Below, piece by piece: positions 31,051 through 41,632 of a DNA stretch of 64,000 nucleotides (positions are counted from its first letter, which is position 1; the number at the start of each line of letters is the position of its first letter). The notes under the pieces were generated by a model, which searched no databases, was not told the DNA's origin, and saw nothing but the letters and a program-made list of their open reading frames with translations. The translations under genes were made by a program, and so were the position numbers. The stretch comes from Sepioteuthis lessoniana. Its lineage: Eukaryota > Mollusca > Cephalopoda > Myopsida > Loliginidae. The stretch covers positions 101,793,617-101,857,616 of the forward strand of contig OY757917.1 in the NCBI GenBank assembly GCA_963585895.1, read 5' to 3'.

Positions 31051-31388
31051 TATATATATATATATAGGGTGTCAATATATATGGGAGTCATGTGACTGCT
31101 AATATAGGGTGTCTCAATATACACAGGACCCATATGACTGCTAATATTGGGTGTTTCAATATACATGGGACCCATGTGACTGTTAATAGAGGGTGTCTCA
31201 ATATACACAGGACCCATTTGACTGCTAATATAGGGTGTCTCAATATACATGGGAGCCATGTGACTGCTAATACAGGGTGTCTCAATATACATGGGAGCCA
31301 TGTGACTACTAATATAGGGTGTCTCACTATACAAGGGAGCCATGTGACTGCTAATATAGGGTGTCTCAATATACATGGGACTGCTAAT
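31051..31388 (+). repeat. 42-bp minisatellite, about eight units
   Basis: The unit contains gggtgtctcaatatacatgg followed by GAGCCATGTGACTGCTAATATA. It begins next to the LINE's (GAT)n(TA)n tail. The unit begins with GGGTGTCTCAA, which is also, inverted, the end of the transposon remnant at 31753-31765. Confidence 0.95.
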
Positions 31389-31768
31389 GACTACAAATAA
31401 TAATGTTCTTTTTTGCTCTTTGAATTTTGAAAATTGAATACTCTAGCAACTATTAATCCTCGATCACAATGTCTTGGACAAGAGAAAAAATATTTTGCGT
31501 CATTACTTATTTGGAGACCAAATCATTGAAAACTGTCTCAAAATAGATGCAACCTATAAATATGATAATGATTTATTATTGAAACAAGAAACTCAAAAAA
31601 GTTTGCATTGTCCTGGAAGCTGATATACTAACAATTAAAAAAAACACGTCTCCAGTTCAAAGAATGCATTTTTTAGAGGACGTATTCCAACTGACCGCCA
31701 TTGCGCTTGTCTCGCTAATAAATCATTATCATATTAATGAGTTGCATCAATTTTGAGACACCATATAC
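31389..31768 (+). mobile_element. Internally deleted Tc1/mariner-type remnant
   Basis: A frame from about 31470 begins MSWTREKIFCVITYLETKSL, the start of the DUF4817-type helix-turn-helix of a Tc1/mariner-superfamily transposase. After about 25 residues it degenerates. Sequence near 31690-31755 reads ALVSLINHYHINELHQF, which I recall as the 3' end of the same element. The catalytic core is missing, so this is an internal deletion derivative. The right end is TTTTGAGACACCATATACAT; the left counterpart GGTGTCTCAATATACAT is multiplied in the minisatellite. Confidence 0.6.
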
Positions 31769-31771
31769 ATG

Positions 31772-33526
31772 AGGGTTATTAAAAGAAGTTCTAAGCATCA
31801 CTCAAAAAGAAGAACTATAGCTGAATAATTTTGTGGTGTCTACAGCTGAAGAACTATAGCTGAATATTTTTGTGAGATCTTATAAAACTTGAAAAAATAA
31901 TCCAAATTTCTGTCTTAATACGTTTGAAATTGACCACATTCAAAGATGAAAAGTGTGCGATTGATCTAAAAATGGACAAAACAGAGATCCAAGCAGTCAT
32001 AAAGTATCTACAAAAGAAAATTACGAGGATAGGGTACAGGTAGATGATTCCCCTTCATGTGAAGAACTGGGTGGCAGAATTCAAACGGGGCAGGAACAGC
32101 GCAGAAAATTACCTTCGGTCAGGTCGATCCAAAAACCTCAACTGATGAACAAGTTGATACCATTCACCTTAAGGTTTTAGATAATAGATGTCTTACTCTA
32201 CGGCAGATTGCTGAGTCCGTAGGCATTTATTCTTATTTGGCCCACACTGTATTAAGCTATCGGCAAAATGGGTCCCAAAAATGCTGACGCCTGATCACAA
32301 GTTAAAAAATGTTGACATTTCCAGAACACATCTGACTCTCTTATAGGCTGACCCTAAGAACTTTCCCCGAAGATGAGTAACTCAAGAGGAAATCAGAGTT
32401 CACTATTTTGAGCCTGAATCAAAGATTCAAAGCAAACAATGGAAACACTTTGGTTCTCCACCCTCGAAGAAGTTCAATCTGGCAGTGTCTGTTGGAAGGT
32501 CATGAATTCTATAGTCTGTTTTTATTTCTGAAATCATAATCATGATAGATTAGTTTGAAAAGGGGAAAATATAACTGGACAGTAGAATGCATCATAATTA
32601 TGGCAACTGACGGGAGAAATCAAGTCGAAACGCATAGGGAAGCTAAGGGCAGATGTGCTCTTGCTCGAGGTAACGTGTCCTTTCATAAGACTAAGGATGC
32701 TCTAGGTTTGGTTTGGTTTGGTTTTATGGCACGTTGTAGGTTATTTAATGCCAAATCCTTTTTAAACATATATATCAAATACATGATTTTTTGTAGATAA
32801 CATTCAATTTGACATCAGTCATATGTTTATACATAGTTGAATTGAAAAACAGTTCATTTTAGCGTAAATACAGTTTTTTTGTTTACACACAGTTAAATGT
32901 AAAAACAGTTCTATTTCAAAAAAATAAGTTTAGCATGAATACACTGTTTGAATGGCTAACAGTTCTATCTGCCCTATAGATAGGACCCTATCAGGTGCTA
33001 CCACTCCGGGCCTGAATGAACCTGGGAACGATGGAAATAAAGGGGTACTCCACATTATCCAAAGCTCTTGCATTACTGGAGCCTCATCATCAGATTGTTT
33101 AGTGTCGTATCCAGAACACACGTTGAGGGAATCTTACCCCTCTGCAGAGATGAAGTCGGTGTATTCTACAGCAACAGCCGACTGGACCACAGGTTGTAAT
33201 AGATGAAGCATTCGACTATGACTTTGAATTTCAAAACTATTCCTCTTAATCACCAGACTTAGCTCCATCTGACTTCTTCCTGCTTCCTATACTCAATCCC
33301 ACCTCCATGGACAACATTTTGAAAATAATGATAAGGTCATAGGTTCTGTGGAAGATTTTTTGGTTGACAAGATGCTACCTTTTTCCGTAATTAGATTACA
33401 ATGATTGATCATTATTGGACCAAGTGCATAGATGTCAAGGGGGTCTGTATTGAAAAATAGTGAAAAACTGTCTTGTTTCTCCCACTCTATCATGGTGAGG
33501 CTTAGAACTTTTTGAACGACTTTCGT
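31772..33526 (+). mobile_element. Second mariner lineage, interrupted by family E
   Basis: The terminal inverted repeats share AAGTTCTAAGCMTCAC (about 31784-31800 and, inverted, 33495-33512). The transposase relic has MDKTEIQAVIKYLQKKITRI (from 31972), MLTPDHKLK, a catalytic-entry HYFEPESKIQSKQWKHFGSP (about 32400-32460) and, past the insertion, AFDYDFEFQNYSS with SPDLAPSDFF (33200-33280). The first catalytic Asp position reads Glu (TQEE). Many stops and frameshifts are present. It is a different lineage from the 24.7-kb mariner. Confidence 0.8.
32703..33191 (-). repeat. Family E element inside mariner
   Basis: The tail is at 32703-32760 (AGGTTTGGTTTGGTTTGGTT, hairpin half GGTTATTTAATGCC). 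A short core follows to about 32960. The head runs to about 33191 (TAGATAGGACCCTATCAGG, CGGTGTATTCTACAGCAAC, CCGACTGG). At ~490 bp it is one of the shortest copies, mainly because of a short core. Confidence 0.85.
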
Positions 33527-33537
33527 TTGAATAATGT

Positions 33538-33573
<36 letters not shown>

Positions 33574-33671
33574 TGATTATATATATATAATCAGTATATA
33601 TATATATATATATACTGATTATATATATATATATATATAAATATATAATCAGTATATATATATATAATCAG

Positions 33672-33710
<39 letters not shown>

Positions 33711-33719
33711 GTATAATCA

Positions 33720-33781
<62 letters not shown>

Positions 33782-33792
33782 ATATATATATT
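33538..33792. repeat. Palindromic (TA)n array with CTGAT/ATCAG markers
   Basis: Long (TA)n runs are punctuated by ACTGAT and ATCAGT in alternating orientation. This creates repeated perfect palindromes of the form TGAT(TA)nATCA capable of hairpin or cruciform formation. Confidence 0.9.
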
Positions 33793-33883
33793 CTGATTAA
33801 ATAAAAGTTCTTGTGTTTTTATTTTACATTTATATATGTACATCAAACATGATCACATGCATACATCAATTCGTGCAAAGTCG

Positions 33884-33922
<39 letters not shown>

Positions 33923-34133
33923 CTTTAAAATATTCACAATTTTAAATACTGCTCGTGATTCCAAGTTTCACGTACAACGGGCAGCACGATATTCAGATAT
34001 ATATCAGTATTGTGTTTGGTTATTTGATTTTATACCAACTTTTAATGCAATAAGAATGTGTAAAATAAGGCTGGTTAGAGAAGAAAAAAATATGCCTTCT
34101 CTCCCCCTATCTCTCTATCTATATATATTGTCA
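33793..34133. other. No gene; (TA)n
   Basis: A (TA)n run lies at about 33886-33919. The rest is unassigned AT-rich DNA. Confidence 0.5.
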
Positions 34134-34280
34134 TCCACAGACAGACTTTCGTTGTATCACAACTCTTCAGTGTGGCTAGACACACAGGACGTTTGAAGCT
34201 GGGATCGAAACCCGCCCAACTTTACGTAAGACTTAGTATCAGACCGCTCGGCCAACAAGCGTACCACGTCAGCTAGGGAA
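34134..34280 (-). repeat. tRNA-like SINE, Leu/Ser-like head
   Basis: The minus strand reads TTGGCCGAGCGGTCTGATAC (A box) and GGTTTCGATCCC (B box), as in class II tRNAs. A non-tRNA body with CTAGCCACACTGAAGAGTTG follows. The acceptor stem is not conserved, so a SINE rather than a tRNA gene. Confidence 0.55.
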
Positions 34281-34348
34281 TGATAAGGTATTAAGCAGCA
34301 GCAGCAGCGTTCGTTTGTTTACATGTTATACTTTACCGGATATATATA
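34281..34348. other. Short spacer
   Basis: Contains a (GCA)n run (AGCAGCAGCAGC) near 34296. Confidence 0.6.
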
Positions 34349-35081
34349 TTGCCCAGCCGGCTGGAGCTGTAAAATATACCGACTGCAGAGAATACCCCCC
34401 CCGTGAATCCTGGATATGACACTAAACAATCTGATGGCGAGGTTCTAGTAATGCTGGAGCGTTGGGGAATGCAGAGCACCCCTTGATTTTCATCACTCCC
34501 AGATCCACTCTGGCCCCGAGTGGTACCACCTGATAGCGTCCTATCTATGGGTCAAATAGAAATAAACTGTCTTTATGCTAAACTAAATTGTTTGAAATAG
34601 AACTGTTTAGACTTTGAAACTGTACTTACACTAAACTGAATTGTTTGAAATAGAACTGTTTTGACATTCAACTGTCTGTAAACAAAAACTATACTTATAC
34701 AAAACTGAATTGTTTTAATAAGAACTGTTTGACTAACCTGAATAGCTTGAAATAGAAATGTTTTGAACAATTAAACTGTGTACATATGCTAAACTAAATT
34801 GTTTGGAATTGAACTATTTTTTGTATACAAATTGATTTGTCATTAAATAACCTACAAAGGTTGATATGCCTTAAAACCCAAACAAACAAATAAACTGCGT
34901 ACTTATGCTAAACTGAATTGTTTGAAATAGAACTGTTTTGACATTTAACTCAGTGAAAGCAAAACTACACTTATTTTAAACTGAATTGCTTGAATATAAC
35001 TGTTTATATGTATAAAAATGAATTTGGCATTAAAAAAATTACAATTGTTGATATGTCATAAAACCAAACCAAAACAAACGA

Positions 35082-35086
<5 letters not shown>
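34349..35086 (+). repeat. Family E element with two tails
   Basis: The head is at 34349-34560 (CCCAGCCGGCTGGAGCTG), followed by the core. A first complete tail is at about 34840-34893 (GTCATTAAATAACC, AAAGGTTGATATGCC). Further core units follow and then a second tail at about 35024-35086 (AAACCAAACCAAAACAAACG). This is either two insertions end to end or a duplicated tail. Confidence 0.8.

Positions 35087-35132
<46 letters not shown>
35087..35132. repeat. (TA)n microsatellite
   Basis: Pure TA run. The LTR begins at its end and another (TA)n run follows the LTR, so the LTR probably inserted into a TA array. Confidence 0.95.
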
Positions 35133-35135
<3 letters not shown>

Positions 35136-35781
35136 CACGTAATCTACCACTGAAAGGAGAGAAATAAGAAATTTCCCCTACCCCTCCGTGTTTGAATTAA
35201 CAGGCCGCCAAAGACTGGCCGTTAAAAGAGGAATAAGGAATGTAGGTCAAATCATCGCGGCCGAAGTAACAAATCCAGGTCAGAATGAAATCCAACAGAT
35301 GTTTGCGCTCTGTGACCGGATGGATAAAGAAGGGCAACATTGAGAATAGATATAGTAGTCCGAGTGAATCGCCTGACAGGGTGAAGGAAGAAGAAAGAGG
35401 CTAAATGATTGGCCAGAACCCTAAAGCGGAAGTAGCACCCTTTTCGTCAGCGAAATAGGGATAAAGAATAGAATTTAGTGGACAGAGATCGCCGTGTACG
35501 AACGGGAGAATCTCATGCCAAACTTCGGGCGAAGAGGCAGAGCCGGAGTTTTTAGGACAGCAGTTGGTGTGACAAAATGTGTGAACACCGTGGCCAAAAC
35601 TCCGGGAGAAGAAGCCAAATACAGCTCTTGGACAAGAGATAGCAGACGCCTCAAGCCGAGCTCCATAGAATTCCACTAACCCGTTAAAGAAAATACTCAC
35701 AGAAGAAACCCGTCGTCGAAAAGCTTAGTACACCGTAAAACCGTTTTCTCCCTCCACCCTTCCTAAGTATTGTCATTGTAT

Positions 35782-35852
<71 letters not shown>

Positions 35853-36428
35853 AAAGAAGGTAGAAAGGAAAGAAAAAAGAAGAAAGAGACATTTATGTCG
35901 GAGACTGTTTGCTGAGAAACATAGCCGAGCCCTATAAATATTTGCTTGGACCTTGGCGTATTAAAAACCTTCTTATATTTTATATCTCTCCTCGTGTCGA
36001 AATTTATTCATTGTGTTGTCTGCCTATCAAGTTGTCTTTTGCATGTTCCTTTTCAGTTTCATTCGCCTCAAGTTATTCTCGCTAAATATTTCACCCTTTA
36101 AAAGTATTACACGGGAAATTGGAATTGTCGACTACGACAAATAATAATATATCTAAACCTAGAGGCCCATATCTTCCATTATCCTAGGGGTAGGAAGAGG
36201 TAGTGGCCTGGTGTGTGTGTGTAACGTGAAATTTGGAAACCCCTTGCCAGCGGCGGTCAGTCTAGCCCCAAATTAACCCCCCCACATAATCTGCCAGTTC
36301 CCCTACGTCCAAAAAGGGAATCTTAACTGGAACTTATTTTGCGAGGGGTCAAGTGCCAGGCTGCCCCGTCTTCACACGCGCGAAAAATAAACTCCCGTCT
36401 TGGGATAAATATTTTAGGCCACGTCACA
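35133..36428 (+). mobile_element. Solo LTR fossil, about 1.3 kb
   Basis: It starts TGTCACGTAATC and ends GGCCACGTCACA, giving TG...CA with a longer inverted TGTSACGT match. It lies within (TA)n DNA, so an ATAT-type target duplication is likely but cannot be separated from the array. A TATAAATA box is at about 35931 and AATAAA at about 36385, in the expected order. A (CT)n run is internal at 35784-35846. It is GC-richer than its surroundings. No retroelement coding region is present. Confidence 0.75.
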
Positions 36429-36884
36429 ATATATATATATATATATATATAATATCCAAAGAAGATAAATTGGAAATGATTCTATTTGCGAATATATATA
36501 TATATTCTTATAAATCACCAGGAATACCCAAAGTACGATAATCAATCTATAAATTACTTACAGAGGAAATTTCCCGGTAATTAAAAAGACTGCACAAACC
36601 ATCATTTGGCTATCATAAATTTGCTAGCTGAAAGAAATTTATAATAGCCAAATGACAGTTTGTTGAGTTTTTCAATCATATATATATATATATATGCGTG
36701 TGTGTGTGTGTGTGTGTGTGTGCGTGTGTGTGTGTGTGTGTGTGTTAGTGTATGTATGTGTGTAATACACACAAAAGGCAAATATAGCATGACTGATGCT
36801 TGTATTTCCATATACTAATTAAACCGTTTCCATAGTTTTTGCAGCAGTTGCTACTAATACCAATACTAATGGTAATTATAATAA
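36429..36884. repeat. (TA)n, strong hairpin and (TG)n
   Basis: (TA)n is at 36429-36450. A hairpin with 20-bp arms (CATTTGGCTATCATAAATTT at 36602-36621 and its inverse at 36637-36656, one mismatch) has a 15-base loop. A compound (TA)n(TG)n array is at about 36678-36745. No gene was seen. Confidence 0.75.
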
Positions 36885-37340
36885 CTCTGGGATTTTGAGA
36901 TATTTTCGGATCACCTAATCCCAGCCAGAAGCCCAGACAGTGTTAATTAAAAAGGAAAAAAAAGACTTGTTATCTAGTGGATTATGCTGTCCAGGTGGAC
37001 CACAGAGTGAAAATGAAAGAAAGCGAAAAGATCAACAAATACTTGGACCTTGTCAGACAGCTAAAAAGAGTTTTTGGAACATGAGGGTTACGGCGATACC
37101 GGCTGCAGTTGGGGAGTTTGGAACGGTCTCCGAAAGTTTAGAAAAATGACTGGCGGAATTGGTAATCAGAGGAAGAATGGAGACCATAACACCGTTAATA
37201 TTGACTAGAATTCTTAGGAGAGTCCTGGAGGCCTGAGGAGACTTGCTATCACTCAGACTTTAGTAGAAAATATTCAATTAAATTTGGTATGAAAAACTCT
37301 CTAGGAGTGAAAAAAAATTCAAATTATTATAATAATAAAA
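36885..37340 (+). mobile_element. RLE-type LINE, 3' fragment
   Basis: It begins in the endonuclease entry (TTTTGAGATATTTTCGGATC; the SARRPDL equivalent near 36920), then YLDLVRQLKRVFGT, MRVTAIPAAVGEFGTVSESL and GRMETITPL-like. The 3' UTR ends in TTATTATAATAATAAAAT at about 37324-37341. It is frameshifted. Confidence 0.8.
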
Positions 37341-38070
37341 TACACAGAAGATTAGTTTGATATGGTGATACAAAGGAAATGATTAATTATATAATAAGTA
37401 AATGCACCAAACTGGCTCAAAAAAGAATACAAGAGTAGATACAGTTGGGTGGAAAAGATCCACTTGGAATTGTGCAAGAGATTTGATCATACTGACAAAT
37501 GGCATATCTACAAACCAGAATCTGTCCGAGAAAATGAGACTAGATACGGTTGAGTTGAAAGGGTGATCCACTTGGAATTGTGCAAGAGATTTGACCATAC
37601 TGACAAATGACAGATCTACAAACCAGAATCTGTCTGGGAGAATAAGACGCATAAAATACTCTGGAATCTTGAAATGCAAACGGATCACCTAATCTCGGCC
37701 AGAAGACAGACTTAGCGTTGGTTATCAAGGAAAAGAGAACTTGTCATATTGTGTATTTTAGCGTTGCAGCGAACTACGGAGTAAAAATAAAAGAAAGCGA
37801 AAAGATAAGCAGAGGACTAAAAAAAAGACTGGAAAACATGAGGGTGACGGTGATATCAGTTGTCGTTGGTGCTCCTGAAGCGGTCACTAAAGACTTGGAG
37901 AAAAGTCTGGAAGAATTGGAAATAAAAAGAATAGAGATCTTCCAGACTACAGTATTCTAGAGATCGGTTAAAATAATCCGAAGAGTCTTGAAGACCAGAG
38001 GAGACTTGCTGTCATTCAAACTCCAATGAAGGACTCCCAGCTTACGCTGGCGTGAAAAGCTCTCGAGAAG

Positions 38071-38119
<49 letters not shown>
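37341..38119 (+). mobile_element. RLE-type LINE, C-terminal fragment with (TAA)n tail
   Basis: It begins just after a TAA-rich tail, within the knuckle region (ATGATTAATTATATAATAAG). It contains a ~120-bp internal duplication: GTGGAAAAGATCCACTTGGA..CAGAATCTGTCC at about 37450-37525 and again at about 37555-37640. The endonuclease entry and C-terminal MRVTVISVVVGAPEAVTKDL follow. The 3' UTR (GGACTCCCAGCTTACGCTGG) is followed by a perfect (TAA)n of about 16 units at 38072-38119. Confidence 0.82.
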
Positions 38120-38120
<1 letters not shown>

Positions 38121-38795
38121 CTTGGCCATGACTAAGAAAAGGAAACCTTCTGGGAAACACGGAATCCCTTCTGATAGCGGCACAAAACAACACCAAAACC
38201 GACCAATTATATCAAAGACGCAACAAAATAGCAAATGTTGGTCATGTAGTGGTCGAGACGACACGATCAATCACATAATAAGCGAATGCAGCAAATTAGT
38301 ATAAAAAAAGTATAAGATGAGACACGACTGGGTGGGGAAGGTGATCCACAAGGAATTGTTCAAGAAGTTTAAATTTGACCATACGAACAAATCCGTCCGG
38401 GAGAATGAGACGCACAGACTTCCATGGAATTTTGAGATAAAAGCGTATCACCTAATTTCAGGTAGACGACCAGATCTAGTGATAGTCAACAAAAAAGTGA
38501 ACCTGCCGAATAGTGGACTTTGCCGTTCTGGTAGACCACAGATTAAAATTGAAAGAAAGTGAAAAGATAGATAAGTACCTGGACCTTGCTAGAGATTTGA
38601 AGAAACTATGGAACATGAAAGTGACAGTGATACCAATTGTAATCGGTGCGCTCAGTATCGTCAATAAAGAATTGGTACGGGGACTAGAAGACTTGGAAAT
38701 AAGAGGGCGATTAAAGACCATCACCATTATTGAGATCGACTAGAATACTGAGAAAAGTCCTTGAGACTTGCCGTCTCTCATAAATGATAATGATA
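38120..38795 (+). mobile_element. RLE-type LINE, C-terminal fragment with CCHC knuckle and endonuclease
   Basis: It starts immediately after the preceding (TAA)n. It encodes KCWSCSGRDDTINHIISEC (C-x2-C-x7-H-x4-C, as in RLE LINEs), YKMRHDWVGKVIHKELFKKF, WNFEIKAYHLISGRRPDLVI, and, in another frame, MDFAVLVDHRLKLKESEKI with DKYLDLARDLKKLWNMKVTV. The RRPD...(about 15 residues)...D-x-A-V followed by K and KY matches the layout of the PD-(D/E)XK nuclease of R2-like LINEs (R2 has RKPD...DVQV). Frameshifted once between the two catalytic strands; a short stretch before the nuclease is also deleted. Confidence 0.82.
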
Positions 38796-39165
38796 ATCTT
38801 CTGTAACTTTGAAATCCAAACCAATCACTCTATGTAACGAAAGAAAATCCAGTTCAAGTAGTATTGAACAAAGAAAAGAGTTATCATAAGCCTGACTTTG
38901 CTAAAAGATTAAAGGTAGGATGTTAAAAGATCGCAAAATCGTGCTTATAATAACTAATTCAGTCAGATCTGTGATAATAAATAAATAAGCTTGAGTTGAT
39001 CCTGGAGAAGCCGTAGATTCAACGAAGGATACCACCGCAACGCAGGGATATGCAAGAATACTACGGAAGGCGCCGGAGATTTGAGGAGAAAGCCGTCAAA
39101 CACCTAGTGTGAATATGCATGTAAATGCATGAAAATAATAACGACGAAGTTAAGTAGATAATGTC
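38796..39165 (+). mobile_element. Possible diverged RLE-type LINE end
   Basis: Weak matches in order: TTTGAAATCCAAACCAATCA (the FEIQTNH entry), a GCCTGACTTTGC (KPDFA) motif and YARILRKAPEI near 39045-39080, matching the ARILRKVLE end of the class. It is heavily degraded and probably another subfamily. Confidence 0.35.
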
Positions 39166-40230
39166 AACTCCAGATTTGAACTATAAAAAAATTTACCACT
39201 TCGTCGCCTATTTTTCCACTTGCTTAAACCTATTTCTTTCAAACGACCTTTGCGTGAAGACAGATCTATTTTTTGAGTTCTATTTTAAACGAGTGTTTTC
39301 GTGACACTTTGTTTTTTTAACCTTGTCGTCACAACAGAACGTTACAATGACAAATGAAAAGAAATAGAGCCTGAATTGTTATTTACATCATCTTTGTCTA
39401 AATCATCTTTAAACTAATTTAGCAATTGATATATGAAACGCTGAGAGCCATTATATTTTTTCATTAATTATTCTATGCTACTTTGATATGCGATCTACAT
39501 GTCACAAAACTATTTTGGTATACGATCTACACTTTATATTGTGATCTACAACGAGAAAAAATTACACTTTTTTCTTTATATTGCAAAAAGATGAGGTAAA
39601 AGACTTGTCTTGGTTTCGAGAGAATATCTGGTTAGAGAGTCTGAAGTATGAATAAATGTCTATACGAGTTTCGGAAGCTCCGGTTTCAACTCAGCAAGCT
39701 CACTTCATTCTGACATAGACATCAGGCTCCATAGCCGATCTGTGGACCCTTCCATGATTTTACCAGATTATTGATATCTGAATATCTAAATAACCCTTAA
39801 GATGTTAGCGAAAGAGTTTTACAACGAAACCACAGACGAGACGAAAGCGGTTGCATTTCTCTGAAGATTAATAATATATAAATCTTTTAATTTTTTTTTT
39901 TTTAATAAAGACTTATGCATAAATGCTAATTATTTTTTGTAAATAAATAAATGTATATGTTAAATCTTTTATTTAGACCAAAATAAATAAATGCAACATG
40001 CAGATGGCATACTAATGTAGAATTTGACTATTGTTGATCACCTGGGCTACGTAGATCAAATAGCACCAATTGTTTCTACGACTATCTATGTTGTGAATAG
40101 AAAAAAAAAAAAAAGAAACTAAGTATCTATGTATTTGTTGTTTTGATTAGTACATTCCAGCTGAAGCACTCTCCAGCTTCTTTGCATTATTTGAAGCTCC
40201 AAGATAAAGGATACATAATTCAGTAAATTC
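39166..40230. other. No recognised gene
   Basis: AT-rich DNA with poly(T) at about 39889-39903 and poly(A) at about 40100-40115. No frame or family was supported. Confidence 0.5.
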
Positions 40231-40884
40231 TTTGCCCAGTCGGCTGGGACTGTATAATACACCGACTGCACCTCTGCAGAGGGGTAAGACCCCCCCAATG
40301 AGTGTCCTGATATGACACTAAACAGTCAGATGGTGAGGTTCCAGAAATGCTGGGGCTTTGGGGAATACGCTGCACCCCTTCATTGCCATTGCCCCCAGAT
40401 CCACTCTGGCCCAGCGTGGTAGCACCTGATAGGGCCCTATCTATGGGTTAAGTAGAACTAACTACATACTTATGCTAAACTGAATTGTTTGACTAAACTG
40501 AATAGCTTGAAATAGAAATGTTTTTCACAATTAAACCGTGCTTATATTTAAACTGCGTACTTATGCTAAACTGAGTTATTTGAAATAGAACTGTTTTTTG
40601 ACATTGAAACTGTATTTACACTAAACTGAATTGTTTAACATAGAACTGTTTTGACATTTATCTGTGTGTAAACAAAATCTGTACTTATGCTTAACTGAAT
40701 TAGCTGAATTAGAACTGTTTAACTAAACTGAATAGTTTGAAATAGAAATGTTTTTGACAATTAAACTGTGTACTCGTGCTAAACTGAATTGTTTGAAATA
40801 GAACTGATTATTCACATAAAAATGGATTTGGCGCTAAATAACCAGCAAAGGTTGATATTCCATAGAACCCAACCAACCAACCAT
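40231..40884 (+). repeat. Family E element
   Basis: A complete head (CCCAGTCGGCTGGGACTGTA), a core with several ACTGAATTGTTT units, the tail hairpin (GGCGCTAAATAACC...GGTTGATATTCC) and an AACCAACCAACC end. Confidence 0.85.
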
Positions 40885-41272
40885 CAGTCAATTCTTCATA
40901 CGAGTATCCTCACATTTGTTATTTTGGTTGCAACATTTTTGCTGAAATATCCCCTTGAATTTTATGATGCCTGGTAGCTTGATATGAGAAATTATCATTA
41001 TATTATGGATTGATTGGGTTATGTTCATGCAACAACTATTCTTTTACAAGCAGGTATCGTATCTCTTAATAGGTTAAGTTTAAATGAATAAATTTTTTTT
41101 TTAATAGATACGATGTTCATCTCTCTTTATTGAATAAACATTAATTTACAGGAAACCACATCAACTACGACGTATTACTGTTACACTTTGCCTTTTATTG
41201 ATGTTCGGAAGGAAACGAGGACTTAACTGTTACAAGTCTGTACAGCGTTTCATGTTTTCCTGAAGTTCAAAT

Positions 41273-41632
41273 TGATTGGTTGATTTTAACGGTATCTCAA
41301 ATCATCTACGGTTATTTTATGCTTAGAATCTAAGCAATAACGTTCATTTTACGTTCATAGTTATATTTTTTGTACGTGGTTATATCAAATAAAAATAATT
41401 TTTAAACAGATCTCTTTGACTTATGAATCGGATTCTAACAAGCACTTCCACTCAGGGTCAGAGTGGATCAGGGAGTAATGGCAGTGAAGAAGTACTCTAC
41501 GTTCCTCCGATCTCAAGAACTGCTGTACAAATGCTGTGCAATGTTATACCCAGGACACCCCTTTTTTTCGGAGGAGGGGGTCTTACACCTCTGCAGGGGA
41601 TACAGTCAGCATATTTCTAAGATCCGCCGGCA
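41273..41632 (-). repeat. Family E element, short and diverged
   Basis: The tail is at about 41273-41325, with almost no core, and the head in inverse at about 41430-41632 (GGGTCAGAGTGGATCAGGGA; TACCCAGGACACCCC; TACACCTCTGCAGGGG). Confidence 0.65.

Noticed and set aside
31002-31400. Long repetitive frames on both strands
   Set aside because: A 42-bp unit is divisible by three, so frames stay open. Not a protein-coding repeat gene.
36885-39165. A host gene with several exons sharing a conserved domain
   Set aside because: The repeated blocks are the same LINE C-terminus joined at TAA tails, not exons.
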